64,000 nucleotides of DNA from Sarcomyxa edulis. Lineage: Eukaryota > Basidiomycota > Agaricomycetes > Agaricales > Mycenaceae. The notes beneath the pieces are model-generated. The model ran no database searches and was not told the DNA's origin. It saw only the letters and a program-made list of their open reading frames with translations. Below, piece by piece: positions 46,178 to 57,467 of this stretch (its first letter is position 1; every line of letters starts with the position of its first letter). The stretch spans positions 2,819,587-2,883,586 of the forward strand of contig QUOL01000002.1 of assembly GCA_009761415.1 (NCBI GenBank), in the 5' to 3' direction. Made by a program: the position numbers and the translations under genes.

Positions 46178-46557
46178 GAATGTGAGGGAGAAAAGTGGGT
46201 GAAAAGCTGCGAGCGTTGACGTTGGGCTCAAACTTCGACCATCATAATCGAAGAAAGCATATTCGACGAGTGCTTCCAAAGTCCTCGGAGCTCGCTTTTT
46301 TGGTTTCTAATTAGTATATTCCTTGCCCACATGCATGCCCTACTAGTTACAGATTTATACAACCCTTTTTTGAACTCGCAGCATGTTGGAAATGAGTGTG
46401 GCATTAGCAGTAACAATGTCGAAGCAGCTGCTGCCGCCAACCATGCACCTTGGGTACAAGATTCCCTTGCTTTAGAATGCGGAAGGAACTTGGCCCGAAA
46501 TGGGACTATAATGTATCAGTAAGGTGGAAAACCCTTCAGAATTCCGAAATGGAGAGA

Positions 46558-46579
46558 ATACGAGCGGAATACGAGCGGA
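46558..46579 (+). repeat. Tandem 11-mer near the right end of the transposon
   Basis: ATACGAGCGGA occurs twice head to tail, about 65 bases inside the right terminal repeat. Related GGAAT/GAATCCG words occur close by on both ends (CGAATCCG at 39665-39672 and 46588-46595). Subterminal repeats are the usual protein-binding sites of CACTA elements. Confidence 0.6.
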
Positions 46580-46633
46580 ATGATGGTCGAATCCGATCAT
46601 TCCCGGCGCATTGCCAAAACCGGTAATCCGCGC

Positions 46634-46648
46634 TTTCTCGCAGTGGTG
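46634..46648 (-). repeat. Right terminal inverted repeat and target-site duplication (GTG)
   Basis: TTTCTCGCAGTG at 46634-46645 is the exact reverse complement of the left 12-mer; GTG at 46646-46648 repeats the three bases before the left end. Confidence 0.9.
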
Positions 46649-46852
46649 TGAAAATACTGTAAGAATTCCTCGCCTCGATCAAACATAGTACGTCCCGACC
46701 TCCTACCGACCATGAATCTGATAGGACCTGGCTTCCTCATATCTCAACACGTCAAGATGGCATAATTCCTTGTCTCACCTTGGTCTCACCTATATAATCC
46801 TTATCTTAAGAATTCTTCTTATAATCGTGTTGAACCAGACTCCTAATTCCTT

Positions 46853-48409
46853 ATGTCGACCCCTCCGAGTTCGACTTTCCAAAAGGCCCTCCATCTCATC
46901 ACCTCTTTTTTCGAGTATCTTACTTCACCCCCCAAGCCCGGAGATACAGCATCCAGGCCGCCATATGATCATCTTGCAGGAAACGCGACCGAACCACTAT
47001 TTATTGACATTCCACTCCCGAATGTCATGACAATCAGGACCACGAGCGGGACTCCGAGGAATAGGCGCACTAGAGAGTCGATTCCTCTCGAGTTACGTGC
47101 TCCGAGGACTGGGGATAATGCTGTAGCTACCTTCGACGGAGCTGCTCTGACACATCCAAAGTCCTCGGAATTATCGACCTTATAGGTCGCGGGGAATTCC
47201 AACCATTGACCAGCATTTATAAATGAAATGCTGAAGGTGGGCGGAACGGACCTGCAGAGAATGTCTTTGACTTCTCTAGTCGAAACTACTTTTCGCCCGA
47301 AGAGGCAGAGAAACCTGCATACTTGGGTGTGGTCAACTGTCTCATACACGAGCATACACGTGAGTGAATCTCGTCACTCTTCCCATCAAGTCTTTACTTC
47401 TCATCTTCTGACATTCGTTCTCTCAGCCACGCTCTCCCGTACAGGGAGAAAAACTCTCCACTCCTTGTCTCGCAGAAGCAAGACAGACTACGTACCGGCT
47501 TCGGTCGATGCATTCCCCCATCGTATCCACCTTCATGCGCTACTGTTAGCAACATCCTTCAAGGAACATTGCCGTTCGACTCATCGTCTACTCCAATCTC
47601 GTACAATTCTCGCACTTCCATCGACACTGCTATCGCTCCTGCTGTATTTTAGCATGTACATCATCTATTTTCATTTTATGCTACTAATTAATTATCCCGC
47701 GTGGTGTCTTCGTCGAAGCATGCTACATTCGTCAGGATTGATCATATTTGAGGGTGAGTCGCACCGTTTTTTGAGATGTACATTCCCTTGACAATCCTTG
47801 TCCGTTCAATTATCCGTAGTCTCGCGGATGTTCTGAAACTTGACATAACTTCCGCGAAACAAATGCTACCTCAGACTTCGAAGTCCCCCTTTGGTCTCGG
47901 GAATGTCCTGGAACATCCACTTATTTTTGATCTTGTTGTGTGAGATCTTCGAGCTTTTACTGACTATGTCGTCCCATTCCTCATCCTGCCATGTGCAATA
48001 CTGCGTCTGCCTCAGATAGATCAGTGTTGATCTTCATCCTAGCCAGACAATCTTCGTGACCAATACCCATGGACGAATACCAGGGCATCAATCCGTCAAC
48101 TCTAAGATCCGGCGCGCCATAGTGAAATCTGAAAGTTTTTTATGTCTCTTTCTTGGCGATGGTATCTCTTCTAACAACGTGTACGGGTCTACACCGTATG
48201 CCAGCATCGTGGCGCATGAAAGCGACGAGGCATATAACCTTTTCCGTTCCAGTGCAGGACCAGGGGCCGTGGCCGCAGCTCGTCTCGTCGCTCACGGTAT
48301 GCATCTCACGGTTGACCTTGCAGACTTCTCCAGACCGCGGCTCGTTCGACTTGGACACATTTTTACTTTGATTGCTTTACGACAACTATCCCCCTTTTCC
48401 GTTTTATAA
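46853..48409 (+). CDS. Coding signal of uncertain structure, unidentified gene
   Basis: ATG 46853 opens a 110-residue frame (MSTPPSSTFQKALHLITSFF, then IDIPLPNVMTIRTT and PRNRRTRESIPLELRAP). In a second frame, from about 47130, the text KVLGIIDLIGRGEFQPLTSI is protein-like, and near 47245-47350 ENVFDFSSRNYFSPEEAEK followed by PAYLGVVNCLIHEHT ends at a GTGAGT donor. A third piece at about 48056-48409 reads DGISSNNVYGSTPYASIVAH and ESDEAYNLFRSSAGPG. These may be exons of one gene, but I could not join them without stops, and it may be a decayed gene. The family is not recognised. Boundaries given are the outer limits of the signals. Confidence 0.3.
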
Positions 48410-49144
48410 ATACAAATTCGCGTTGAACGTCATCTTGAAGCATCTTATATAACAGACTTCGACTTTCGAATCGATACGTCCGCCTAAACGCCTGACTGCC
48501 GTGAGTTTGCTCTGTTTTGAGTACTCCTTCAAACTTTGATGCTCCGCATATTCCAGGAAATTTGCAGGTGCTGGACATACACGTGTTCTTAAGAGATACA
48601 AACCCGTTACCTTGTCTTTTCCGGGGCTCTGGCTAGCTGACTCAAGAATTCTTCGGCTTGTTATCAGGTCAAGCTTCAGAACCCTCCGTTGGAGCAGAAA
48701 GACCTTTCGTTCGTTCAGGTTTTCGAGGGAGACTTCGAAATGTTCGTCTCTAGAGGTCGCTGTAATCAGTACGTACTCGTACATGCATGCCTTGCTATAC
48801 ATGGATACTGATCAAGGTATTATAGTTGGATGTCGGGTCATCCTTGGCTACGTCGTATAGGGCATTTTTGTTTCGAAGAAGTAGGAAGACCTCATACGCA
48901 ATGTATTCTCAAACGAAGTCGAATCCGGTGGGGTGCATTGTAAGCCTATGTTCCTCGATCCCACTCTCAAATTCGGAACATACGTATGGCCTGCGCCATG
49001 GTATCTCTTCTACACTCTCATCAACGTGTTGTATCGGGGATGATATCATCATTTTATTCAACTTTGAATAATGCCCGGGGTATAAAGTCTCCTGCAAGTC
49101 CATTCCATATCCCTATCCTCCCAAGTTATATCCCTCCTCTTACC

Positions 49145-50651
49145 ATGACTTCCATTCACGACAGACACGACTCTACTTCTAGCAAAGTAGACCCCCATTC
49201 TATCACTCGTATCGAAAATGTCTCGTCGCTTCCTACCCTCTCCGTCACACAAGAATCATCTCGCTTAGCCAGATACCGGTAAGTTTGTCTTCCTAAATAC
49301 CAGCGTCATCCTCTGACAATGTTGGCCCTCGATTTTATAAAGCAATGCTTTCCGTGAATACGCTGCCGAGTTTCTAGGAACCATGATCTTTGTCATCTTC
49401 GGAACGGGCGTCAACTGCCAGGTCAATTTATCTTCGTCGACTAGTGTAACGTCTTCTCCCAGAGGAGTACGTATTTTTGCCTTTCTTTCACACCGTTGGA
49501 AAAAAAACGAATTGACGTCTTTTAGGACTGGACGTCAGTTAGCTTAGGCTGGGCAGCTGGTTTGTAGATCAGTCTATCGTATGTATGATCTATTTCATCT
49601 GAACCCCTCTTTCAATCTAGGTCTTGCCTTGGGTGTCTGGGTGTCTGGTGATATCTCGGGCGGTCATGTCAATCCAGCGGTACGTGGTCGTTAATCATCG
49701 TCATGCAGCCACCAAACCAAGAGTCTTCCTCTATAACATAGGTTACCCTGACGGTCGCAACATGGCGAGGATTCCCTTGGAAGAAAGTCCCGGGATACAT
49801 CGCTGCCCAATTTCTCGGGGCGGTTGTGGGAGCTGCCATCGTATATGGGAACTACATCGACGCCATCAACCTCTTTGAGGGCGGGGACGATATACGGACG
49901 CTGAAGACTGCAGGTTTCTTCGGAACTTTTGCTGTAAGCTAAATCAAATCTCAGAGAAAGAGATACAGTGTTGATGAATTTCTATGTACATCAGCTGGAT
50001 TATATGACTTCCGCCTCGTGTTTCCTCTCTGAGGTAAATCACTACACTTGATCTACTTCTAATACCTTGTTCACCTGGTCTAAAGTTCCTTGGCACCGCG
50101 ATTCTGATGTTCGTCATCCTCTCTGTCACCGACAAAACTCATGGACCAATACCTCGCGGTTTGGTTCCCATGGCCATCTTTGTGGTTCTACTCGGCCTTG
50201 CAGCCTGTCTGGGCATGGAGACCAGTAAGTCCTTGCTATGACTTTGCTGTATCTTGAAATGAATACCGCCGTGTCGTAGGTTTTGGTCTCAACCCTGCTC
50301 GTGATTTCGGCCCTCGCGTTATGACGGCCATGGCAGGATATGGCAGTGAGGTGTTCACCTTCAAGAAGTGCGTTCTTGTTATTGTCTGACTTGTCTTGAC
50401 CGTTCATGAATCTTCTTCGCAGTCAATACTGGGTTTGGTGTCCGATTTTAGCACCAATCCTCGGAGCACAATTTGCTGCGTTCCTTTACGACCTCTTCCT
50501 ATTCGCTGGCGAGGGCAGTATTGTTCAAAAATTGTAAGATATCCTAATTCGACTCGAGTTGATGGCATACCCGACTCAAGTTATTTCTAGCGTCCCTGTC
50601 TACTCCAAGGCAGACTTTGACGGTCGCAACGTTTCTCAGGAAGTAGTCTGA
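49145..50651 (+). CDS. Aquaglyceroporin (MIP family channel)
   Basis: About nine exons join in frame from ATG 49145 ([20 protein letters not shown]) to TGA 50649-50651. The N-terminal 45 residues are hydrophilic and cytosolic. Helix 1 starts [20 protein letters not shown]. The first channel motif is [10 protein letters not shown], split by an intron right after NPA, and the second is [11 protein letters not shown]. An Asp directly after NPAR marks the glycerol-conducting branch (GlpF/aquaglyceroporin type) rather than a strict water channel. Other helices include [20 protein letters not shown] and [20 protein letters not shown]. The gene encodes a six-helix plasma-membrane channel for glycerol and water, likely used in osmoregulation. 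No long regulatory N-terminal extension as in yeast Fps1 is present. Complete. Confidence 0.9.
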
Positions 50652-51005
50652 ATGACGAATCACACGCGGACTGTGTGGCTCTCTAAATAATTCTCATAGG
50701 CTGGTACCTCTGTTTCGTACGATTGCTACGAAAATGATATCTTTTTTTTTCTCCCGTTCCGTACTTATCGTAAGACTATGCGCCCAATAAAGAGAAACTG
50801 AATTGAAGACGTTCTAGACGGAAGGAAAGAGGAGGGCCAAGGGGAGGCCTACAATTGCTGTTCGAGAGGCTCTGGCCCGGTCAGGATTTCAGCCGACGCG
50901 ACTGTCAAGATCTCTCATGACTTTCGACTATTTATTCAAAAATATGTACTTGCCTCCTACTTCCTACCACATCAACCAATTATCACCCCATACTCACCCA
51001 CCCAG

Positions 51006-52076
51006 ATGGCCCCCTCACCCGACACCAGACCAATGCGCGAGCAAATGGAGGAGTACATTCGATTACTCCAAGAAGAAATCGTAGGAGGATTCGAAAAATT
51101 AGACCCTGCATCCCCTCCTTTCAAACGCGACGCATGGGTTCGAGCACAGGGCGGCTCAGGCCAATCCTGCGTATTCGCTACCCCAGATCCATCGACAGGA
51201 AATGCTAGCACAACGCACATTTCTGTCCTCGAGAAAGCCGGCGTCAATATCTCTATCGTACATGGCACACTTCCTCCAGCAGCTATCAGGCAGATGCGTG
51301 CAGACCATTCTTCGATGCCTCTCCCTGAGGACGCACCAGGTGGTCTTCCATTCTTCGCAGCGGGCCTCAGTCTCGTCGTGCATCCACGTAACCCTCACGC
51401 ACCCACGGTCCATGCGAATTATCGCTATTTCGAGATCGTAGAGCCGGAAGACAAAAACAACAACGGCACTCAACCCAAAATATTGGCATGGTGGTTCGGA
51501 GGAGGAGCTGACTTGACGCCATCCTACTTGTACGAAGAAGATGCAATCCATTTCCACACCGTCCTCAAAGCCGCTTGCGATGCGCACGGTTCCTCCGTCT
51601 ACCCCATGTTCAAAGTATGGTGTGACGAGTATTTCTACATCACCCACCGCAAAGAATCTCGTGGGATCGGTGGGATTTTCTTCGATGATCTTTGTGATAC
51701 GCCTCACAAACGGTTCGCCAATGATGCGAGTCGACCGAAGACACCAGCGGAGATATTCGCGATGGTCAAAGCCCTCGGGAGGTCATTCGTTCCTTCTTAT
51801 CTCCCCATCCTCGCTAAACGCTACACTATTCCTTACACCCCACATCAACGCCGCTGGCAACTCGTTCGACGTGGTCGGTATGTAGAATTTAACCTGATCT
51901 ACGATCGGGGGACGAAGTTTGGGTTGATGACACCTGGTGCGAGGGTGGAGAGTATCTTGATGAGTCTACCTGAGACTGTCAGGTGGGAGTACCAGTCTGA
52001 GATGGGTGAGGATCCGAACACGGAGGAGGGAAAACTGATGGCTGCGCTGACGACTACTAGGGATTGGGTTCAATGA
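51006..52076 (+). CDS. HEM13: Coproporphyrinogen III oxidase (oxygen-dependent)
   Basis: Single-exon 356-residue protein from ATG 51006. It catalyses the oxygen-dependent decarboxylation of coproporphyrinogen III to protoporphyrinogen IX in heme synthesis. Signature blocks in order: AGVNISIVHGTLP, AAGLSLVVHPRNPHAPTVHA with NYRYFE, WWFGGGADLTPSYLYEEDAI, CDEYFYITHRKESRGIGGIF with FDD, and VEFNLIYDRGTKFGLMTPGA with VESILMSLP. The FGGGADLTP and HRxExRGxGGIFFDD segments hold the conserved substrate-binding and catalytic residues. The length equals that of the cytosolic fungal enzyme, and no mitochondrial leader is seen. An upstream AG directly before the ATG (CCCAGATGG) may be an acceptor of a leader intron. 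It converges with the SAICAR synthetase gene, with about 325 nt between the stops. Confidence 0.97.
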   Translation: MAPSPDTRPMREQMEEYIRLLQEEIVGGFEKLDPASPPFKRDAWVRAQGGSGQSCVFATPDPSTGNASTTHISVLEKAGVNISIVHGTLPPAAIRQMRADHSSMPLPEDAPGGLPFFAAGLSLVVHPRNPHAPTVHANYRYFEIVEPEDKNNNGTQPKILAWWFGGGADLTPSYLYEEDAIHFHTVLKAACDAHGSSVYPMFKVWCDEYFYITHRKESRGIGGIFFDDLCDTPHKRFANDASRPKTPAEIFAMVKALGRSFVPSYLPILAKRYTIPYTPHQRRWQLVRRGRYVEFNLIYDRGTKFGLMTPGARVESILMSLPETVRWEYQSEMGEDPNTEEGKLMAALTTTRDWVQ

Positions 52077-52401
52077 AAGGTTCGTCCCTTGTTGTCTACT
52101 TTCTTTTCATGAACTGAGATTCGAGGAACGTGATAGAAGGATTTTATTTATTGTACAAACCAATGTATCTGTAAATTATCGACGGGGAATGAGAAGTAGA
52201 ATAGAAACCACACCTCCTACATTTTTCTGAGCCGTGTCAGTGCTTTTCGAGTTTTTGGCGTTTGCGAGGCCAAAAGGAAGGGTTGTCTGTGATCTCAATG
52301 CCTCAGCGCTCAGCTGCAAGAACGAACTGCAGGAACAGCAGTTGATTGGTCGTACAAGTTACAAGTTCTATCACTTCCTTTACTTCCACGTACCATCACC
52401 T

Positions 52402-53449
52402 CTATCCCATCAATAACGAAACAGCCTCCTCGTACCTCTTCTTCGTCCCCTCCACGACGTTCTCATCGATAGTCCATCCATCTCCATGCAACCCGCTCTC
52501 TAACCCCTTCCTAAACCCAGAACTGACCAGCCAATCCCTCAGATACTGCTTATCGAAACTAGGTTGAGGACCACCGGGCGCGTATCCTTCCAGCGGCCAA
52601 TAACGCGATGAATCAGGTGTCAGAAGCTCATCTACGAGTATAAGTTGTTGTTGAGCGGGAGGGGAGGAAGCAGGTATGAGCCCGAATTCGAATTTCGTAT
52701 CGGCAAGAATGAGGCCACGGGTGTGTGCGTACGACGCAGCTGTTTTGTACAGCTCTAGTGCGATCGTGGAGATTTGAGCATACAGTTCTGCGCCGATGAG
52801 GTGGGCGGCTTGGGCGGGGGAGATGTTTTCGTCGTGGGCGCCTTGGTCTGCTTTGGTGGAGGGTGTGAAGAGTGGTTCGGGCAGTTGTTGGGATTCGACG
52901 AGGCCGGCTGGGAGGGAAATGCCATGGACTGTACCGGACTTTTTGTACTCGGACCATGCTGAGCCTGTAGATCTATTGTCAATGCCTGTCGTTCCGCCGA
53001 AGGATAAGGTAGATGCATACCGGTCAGGTACCCTCTAACGATCGCCTCCAGTGGTACTACCTGTGCCTTCTTGACAAGCATAGCTCTCCCAGAAAGTTGT
53101 TCCTTGTACTGCCGGACTTCTTCAGGCATTTGGTCGACATCTGCGGTTACGAAATGGTTCGGTATGATGTTTGCTAGTTTCTCGAACCAAAAGAGGGATA
53201 TTTTGGTGAGAAGTTTGCCTTTGTCGGGGATGCCCTAGTAAATAGATAAGATCTCGATATGTCAGAACGTACAAACATATACGGAGATATGTAGGAACAT
53301 ACGTTGCGCAGAATGACATCGTATGCAGATATTCTATCACTTGCTACGAAGAGAAGATGATCTGGAGACGATGTCGAGTATATGTCTCGAACTTTCCCCT
53401 TGGAAAGCAGTGTTAGTCCTGGGAGATCTGAGTTGAGAAGTGCAGACAT
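52402..53449 (-). CDS. ADE1: Phosphoribosylaminoimidazole-succinocarboxamide synthase (SAICAR synthetase)
   Basis: Three exons (53303-53449, 53021-53234, 52402-52964) give 307 residues, the usual length of the monofunctional fungal enzyme. It ligates aspartate to CAIR with ATP in purine synthesis, in the cytosol. Motifs: [12 protein letters not shown] (ATP-binding loop), [12 protein letters not shown] (signature 1), [19 protein letters not shown] (VxRGYLxGS, signature 2, split by an intron after LTG), [11 protein letters not shown] and [15 protein letters not shown]. The start at 53449 ([18 protein letters not shown]) is preferred over an in-frame ATG-less extension further upstream. No break. 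The 3' exon has GC-rich codon use. Confidence 0.96.
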
Positions 53450-53749
53450 CGCGGCTGCAGCGAAATTGCGGTGAACTTGACTCGAGTGAGGGGAAAAAAT
53501 TAGAGGACAAGTCCCGATTTGGAATAGAATGGCCCCATGGGCGTGCCTGGACACTGGTCTGCCTTTGAATATTTGTTCGGAGTGTTCGGAGCAAGCAGAG
53601 TTCACACACCATCCCACTCGGCTTGTTGTAAGGCTACTACTGTTCGTAATTGTTGATAGCGTATGGGTCAGCTACATGTTTGTTTAACGTAGAGGGCACG
53701 AAATCAAACAAAATACGGCAACCACGGTAATCTAAGAATTTTGAAAAAT

Positions 53750-54906
53750 CTATTCTATACTCCAAGGACCTGGAGTGTGCGCAGTTAGACCAGGCATCAT
53801 TACCCTATCGTTCTCTAATTCTCTTCTGTCTATACGACCCAGTCCCTCACTCCACCATTTGTTCATCTCGCAATCCATTGATATCGACCAGGATCTGCCG
53901 TCTAGATATCTCAGCCATTTCATGTGGCCGAAGCACACAAACGATAGTGATAGGGCCGAGTCGGTGATCCTTTCGAGGATCTTCAGAACTTCTCTTTCCA
54001 GAGGCAAAGTTGTAGAGCTGCACGGTGGTGGTTCGTGAGCGTATCTATTAAGTAGGAAGTTCCTCAGCCGAGGGAAAAGCTTCCTCGACTCGGTGACAAT
54101 AAGAAGGATATTCTGATTATATAGACAGTTAATGTCGACGCAACAGTGACATCGTATACCGCACTTACCACCGGTTTGACTGAGGGCTGCTCCAATGTTA
54201 GGGTCCGAAGCTCAGTAAGACATTCCGATATTCCACGCAACACTGCATCTACGTCCACACCCTCCTTCAATCGGATGGCGAGAGTTTCCAGAGCGCGTTT
54301 ACGCGGGACTGACGCCAGAGCTTCCAACATATTGTCGACGTCCTCGTAACTGAGAGGAGTGGTGATTGCAATTTCGGACAGACACCGATGCAACGCAATG
54401 TCTATCAGTGACGCACTTCCGCCTATCCTGATAGTGTGCACGCTCAGCAGCGTTAGCCTGGTCGACATGTTATGTCCTCCTTGGGCTCGAGCAGCAGTCA
54501 ACGAAGAAACACGTTCCCTGGATATCCCGAAACGTTTCATGCATACACGCATGAACTCCCCGTCGTCCGGAGTCAGTAGTATGGACAGTGTTCGCAGCCA
54601 TTGCAAGCATATGAGCGTTTCGCAAAAGATAGGGAATATGATGAATTTATCGGAATAGAAACTAACAGAGAACGATAGTCGTCGGACAAAGTGAGCGTAG
54701 AAATTGGATAGGACCGTCCTGGAAGCGATCGTACTGAAGAACATTCTTGCAGATGCGTCGCTGACGTCTACTGAGGCGTACAAGGCGCGCGCACCGATAC
54801 AGTGCATGGACCGGCTGGTCCTCATTGCCGAGATGATGGTGCTTCTATGTGACATCTCCATTATGTTGAGGATGGTCTCGGTAGGAAGTACGGATATCGA
54901 AGTCAT
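53750..54906 (-). CDS. F-box-like protein
   Basis: Two exons (54169-54906 and 53750-54112) in phase 0, 366 residues, from ATG 54904-54906. The N-terminus MTSISVLPTETILNIMEMSH followed by IISAMRTSRSMHCIGARALY is a short F-box-like pattern (LPxExxxxI plus the second helix). The rest is leucine-rich with repeats of the form LETLAIRLKEGVDVDAVL and LTELRTLTLEQPS, as in F-box proteins with degenerate leucine-rich repeats. Presumably a substrate adaptor of an SCF ligase; no substrate can be named. A 641-nt spacer divides it from the kinase gene on the other strand. Confidence 0.65.
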
Positions 54907-55547
54907 TTTGGAGAAGAATCTGTCGAATATTCAACGTCCAGTAAGCATGTTTTTTAATGGAGTTATACACACCTGGAGGTCGGTGTAGAGCGTTCAGAAC
55001 GTCTGGGAACCAATGGTTCGGGACGACGCTGTCTCAAGCGTCGTCTCCCGTGCATAGCAGACAGAGTGAGCGTAAGGTGTGAACGCAGAAAATGCCTATG
55101 GGACTCGGAGGGGGTGTCGAATGATGCATTTGACCTGTCAGATACCTCACGATTTAAATGTCATAGCACAGCGATTACAATTGGGTCGCTGCAGTAATCA
55201 GACGGACGAGGATGGCATAATATTTTCAAGCAGTGTGGCGATTGACGATCGAGACAAAACTTGGCATAGCCATAGATGGATTTATACCAATGTGTGGTCT
55301 TGTATAGCGATGGGTTCACATCTTTTTTTTACGACAGCAACGTATCCTAATGCATTCCCTTCGGTTTGACATTCTTACGAGATGCAGCGGTGCGGCAACA
55401 GTATAAAGACAGACTGACTAGACATATCGTTGAAAATGCACTCAACGAGAGGTATCTGTCGACACCCAATACCCAAGGGGTGAGTTATCCGTACATCTCA
55501 GCTATGTATCTACTCATCATATACAATCGACAGTGGGAACCGTAGTA
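54907..55547. other. Divergent intergenic region between F-box and kinase genes
   Basis: No open frame with coding character. An alternative upstream exon for the kinase gene (ATG near 55437, donor GTGAGT at about 55480) would put the kinase exon in a different frame, so I treat it as leader. Confidence 0.4.
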
Positions 55548-57062
55548 ATGGGAAAAGCCAAGTCAGAAGAACGCGTTGCGCAAAGCGTCGTCGCAGACGA
55601 CTTCGAACTGTTCTCAAGCGAGATGAGCATAGGCAAGTATGTGGCATGTGTTTCTGATCGTTGTTTTCTGATTCTCATGGCAAATCCCTAATGGCACAGA
55701 GGTCCGTTCAACATCGGTGACACCCTGCAAAGACGTTGTAAGTCGAAGCCCATTTTCTGTGCAGACATGGACAGACTTTTTTTCGCTAGATCAATTGATA
55801 CGTGTGATTGGGTCCGGCTCGTATGGCACGGTCTGGGAAACGTCTGATAAGGTCAGGAAAGTACACGTAGCGGTGAAGGTCTTTCATGGAGGGGATATAG
55901 GAGAAACTGCTTCTCAACAGGCGCTAGACGTCGTTCACCGACTCAAGTCCCGTCCGGAAAAAAGTGCCAGGTACGAAAAGTATGACACTTCTTACCGCCG
56001 AGCTCATGAATTTATAACAGTTTAATTGCTGATTTTTCCGACCGATTTATCTTCAAGAAGCGCTGGTGTTTGGTTTCAGATTTCTACGGACCGTCGCTGA
56101 ACGCAGTACTCAACAACACGTCTCTTACGCCACTTCAATCTCGTCAGATCAAGACAATATCCTGGCAAATTGTCAGAGGTGTAGCCTGTGAGTGTTTTCG
56201 TTCAATGTTCGAGTGTGATTGACCTAATATATAGTGGAGTCATGCATCGTGTCGGCATCATCCATACAGATATCAAACCTGATAACATAGTATTTTTCAC
56301 TGGAGGTTCCGTGACCGTCAGGGAGGCAAACGCGACGGGGGTGTTTGTCGACAAGGTATGCATCGCATCCTAACCCATTTGTACTCTTATACAGACATCC
56401 GACCTCGTCTTAATGTCACAGGTTATAATGCAGAGCGTTGAAATTCGGATAGTCGACTTCGACGACGCGATTGTTTTCTCCGACACGAAGAGAAAATATC
56501 CGATCGGAACGACCAGTTATTGCGCGCCAGAGGTTACTCTAGGTCCGTCCTTCACAATCGCAGTTAATCAGGCACGTCTCATCAGAGTAGGCATAGCATG
56601 GGGTCCCGCTGTAGACACATTCTCGGTCGGCTGCGTTCTAGCGGAGCTGGCTAGCGGACGTTCATTATTCGCTTCCAGCTTCGATACAGTAGAACGTATC
56701 GCAGCTATCGAAGTCGTAATTGGCCTTTTCCCTCGAGGAATCGTGGAAGCAGTCAGACAGGTGAACCAAAGGCTGTTCACGAAAGGACGACCGGCGAGAG
56801 CGAATTTTCCTCCAAAGTATATCTGTGATGATTGCACCATTAACTCCGAAGCTATGGTACGGATATCAGGCCTGTCACACGTTTCGGTAAGTCTTGGTCA
56901 AGTGCCTCGAACATCAATCTGATATAATCGCAGACAATCGTCAGAGACCCCGATATGAGCAACCTCGTTCGACGCCTGCTTCATCTGGACCCTAGACTTC
57001 GCATCAGTATGCAGGACGCTGTACATCATAGTTATTTTGTCGAATTTAGATCGGATTTGTAG
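55548..57062 (+). CDS. SRPK-like serine/threonine protein kinase, with unusual DFD motif
   Basis: About eight exons join from ATG 55548 (MGKAKSEERVAQSVVADDFE) to TAG 57060-57062, about 370 residues. Glycine loop VIGSGSYGTVWE, VAIK-type lysine in VHVAVKVFH, catalytic loop IIHTDIKPDNIVF, where His-Thr-Asp-Ile-Lys is the form typical of SR-protein kinases rather than HRDLK. The magnesium motif reads VDFDDA, i.e. D-F-D where kinases usually have D-F/L-G. The activation segment is GTTSYCAPEVTLG and the F helix AWGPAVDTFSVGCVLAELAS. The C-lobe ends LLHLDPRLRISMQDAVHH. There is no long spacer insert between the lobes as in true SRPKs, so it is a reduced relative. It probably phosphorylates Ser/Arg-rich proteins if active. 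The start after the intron acceptor at 55532 is the first ATG in frame. Confidence 0.8.
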
Positions 57063-57467
57063 TTATAGTGTGTACATCAGATACTTCGTGTTCCTTAGAA
57101 ATGGCATACTCCGTCAAATTTCTTCCTCAGCAAGTGTTCTAGTGCGCCTGCAATTTATGCTCGAGGACCTCTTACTACTGGTTCACTACACAAATGAATA
57201 TCTGACGTAGACGTACTCGAGTGCAGAACGGACATAGCTACAGTTTAGAATCCCATGTACTTCGAGAGCAAGAGTCGGATAATGTCAATTTCAAACGAGG
57301 ACTACAAGATATGAGCATACAGCAATTGTTCTCTAAGTTACGTGTCTACAGTTTCCCATTCGGAGACGAGGGATTGTTGCATGAACGAGTCTATGTCAAA
57401 TAAATCTAGACCGGGGTCGTTCTGACCACTAGAATCGAACTATGCGAACGTACGAACTTGAGCGGTC

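Larger units (their letters stand above)
39623..46645. mobile_element. CACTA-superfamily (Plavaka-like) DNA transposon, about 7.0 kb, both ends present
   Basis: The ends are perfect 12-bp terminal inverted repeats: CACTGCGAGAAA at 39623-39634 and its complement TTTCTCGCAGTG at 46634-46645. The flanks carry a 3-bp direct repeat GTG (39620-39622 and 46646-46648), the target-site duplication length expected for CACTA elements, whose ends start CACT. Inside are a Plavaka/CACTA-type transposase gene on the plus strand (40492-44557) and a second gene on the minus strand (44618-46177), convergent. Near the right end is a duplicated 11-mer (46558-46579). The element sits upstream of a dead F-box gene. 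The transposase has at least two apparent frame breaks, so the copy is probably not autonomous now. Confidence 0.9.

Noticed and set aside
48140..49070. Two places with the word ATGGTATCTCTTCT that look like a repeat
   Set aside because: Match is only about 14 bases and the surroundings differ; no duplication.
51156..51707. 183-codon minus-strand frame inside HEM13
   Set aside because: Antisense to a complete, highly conserved single-exon gene; reflects codon bias of that gene.
56188..56373. Separate short frame starting near 56188 in the kinase gene
   Set aside because: It begins inside an intron; only the part from the acceptor before CATGCATCGTGTCGG belongs to the kinase.
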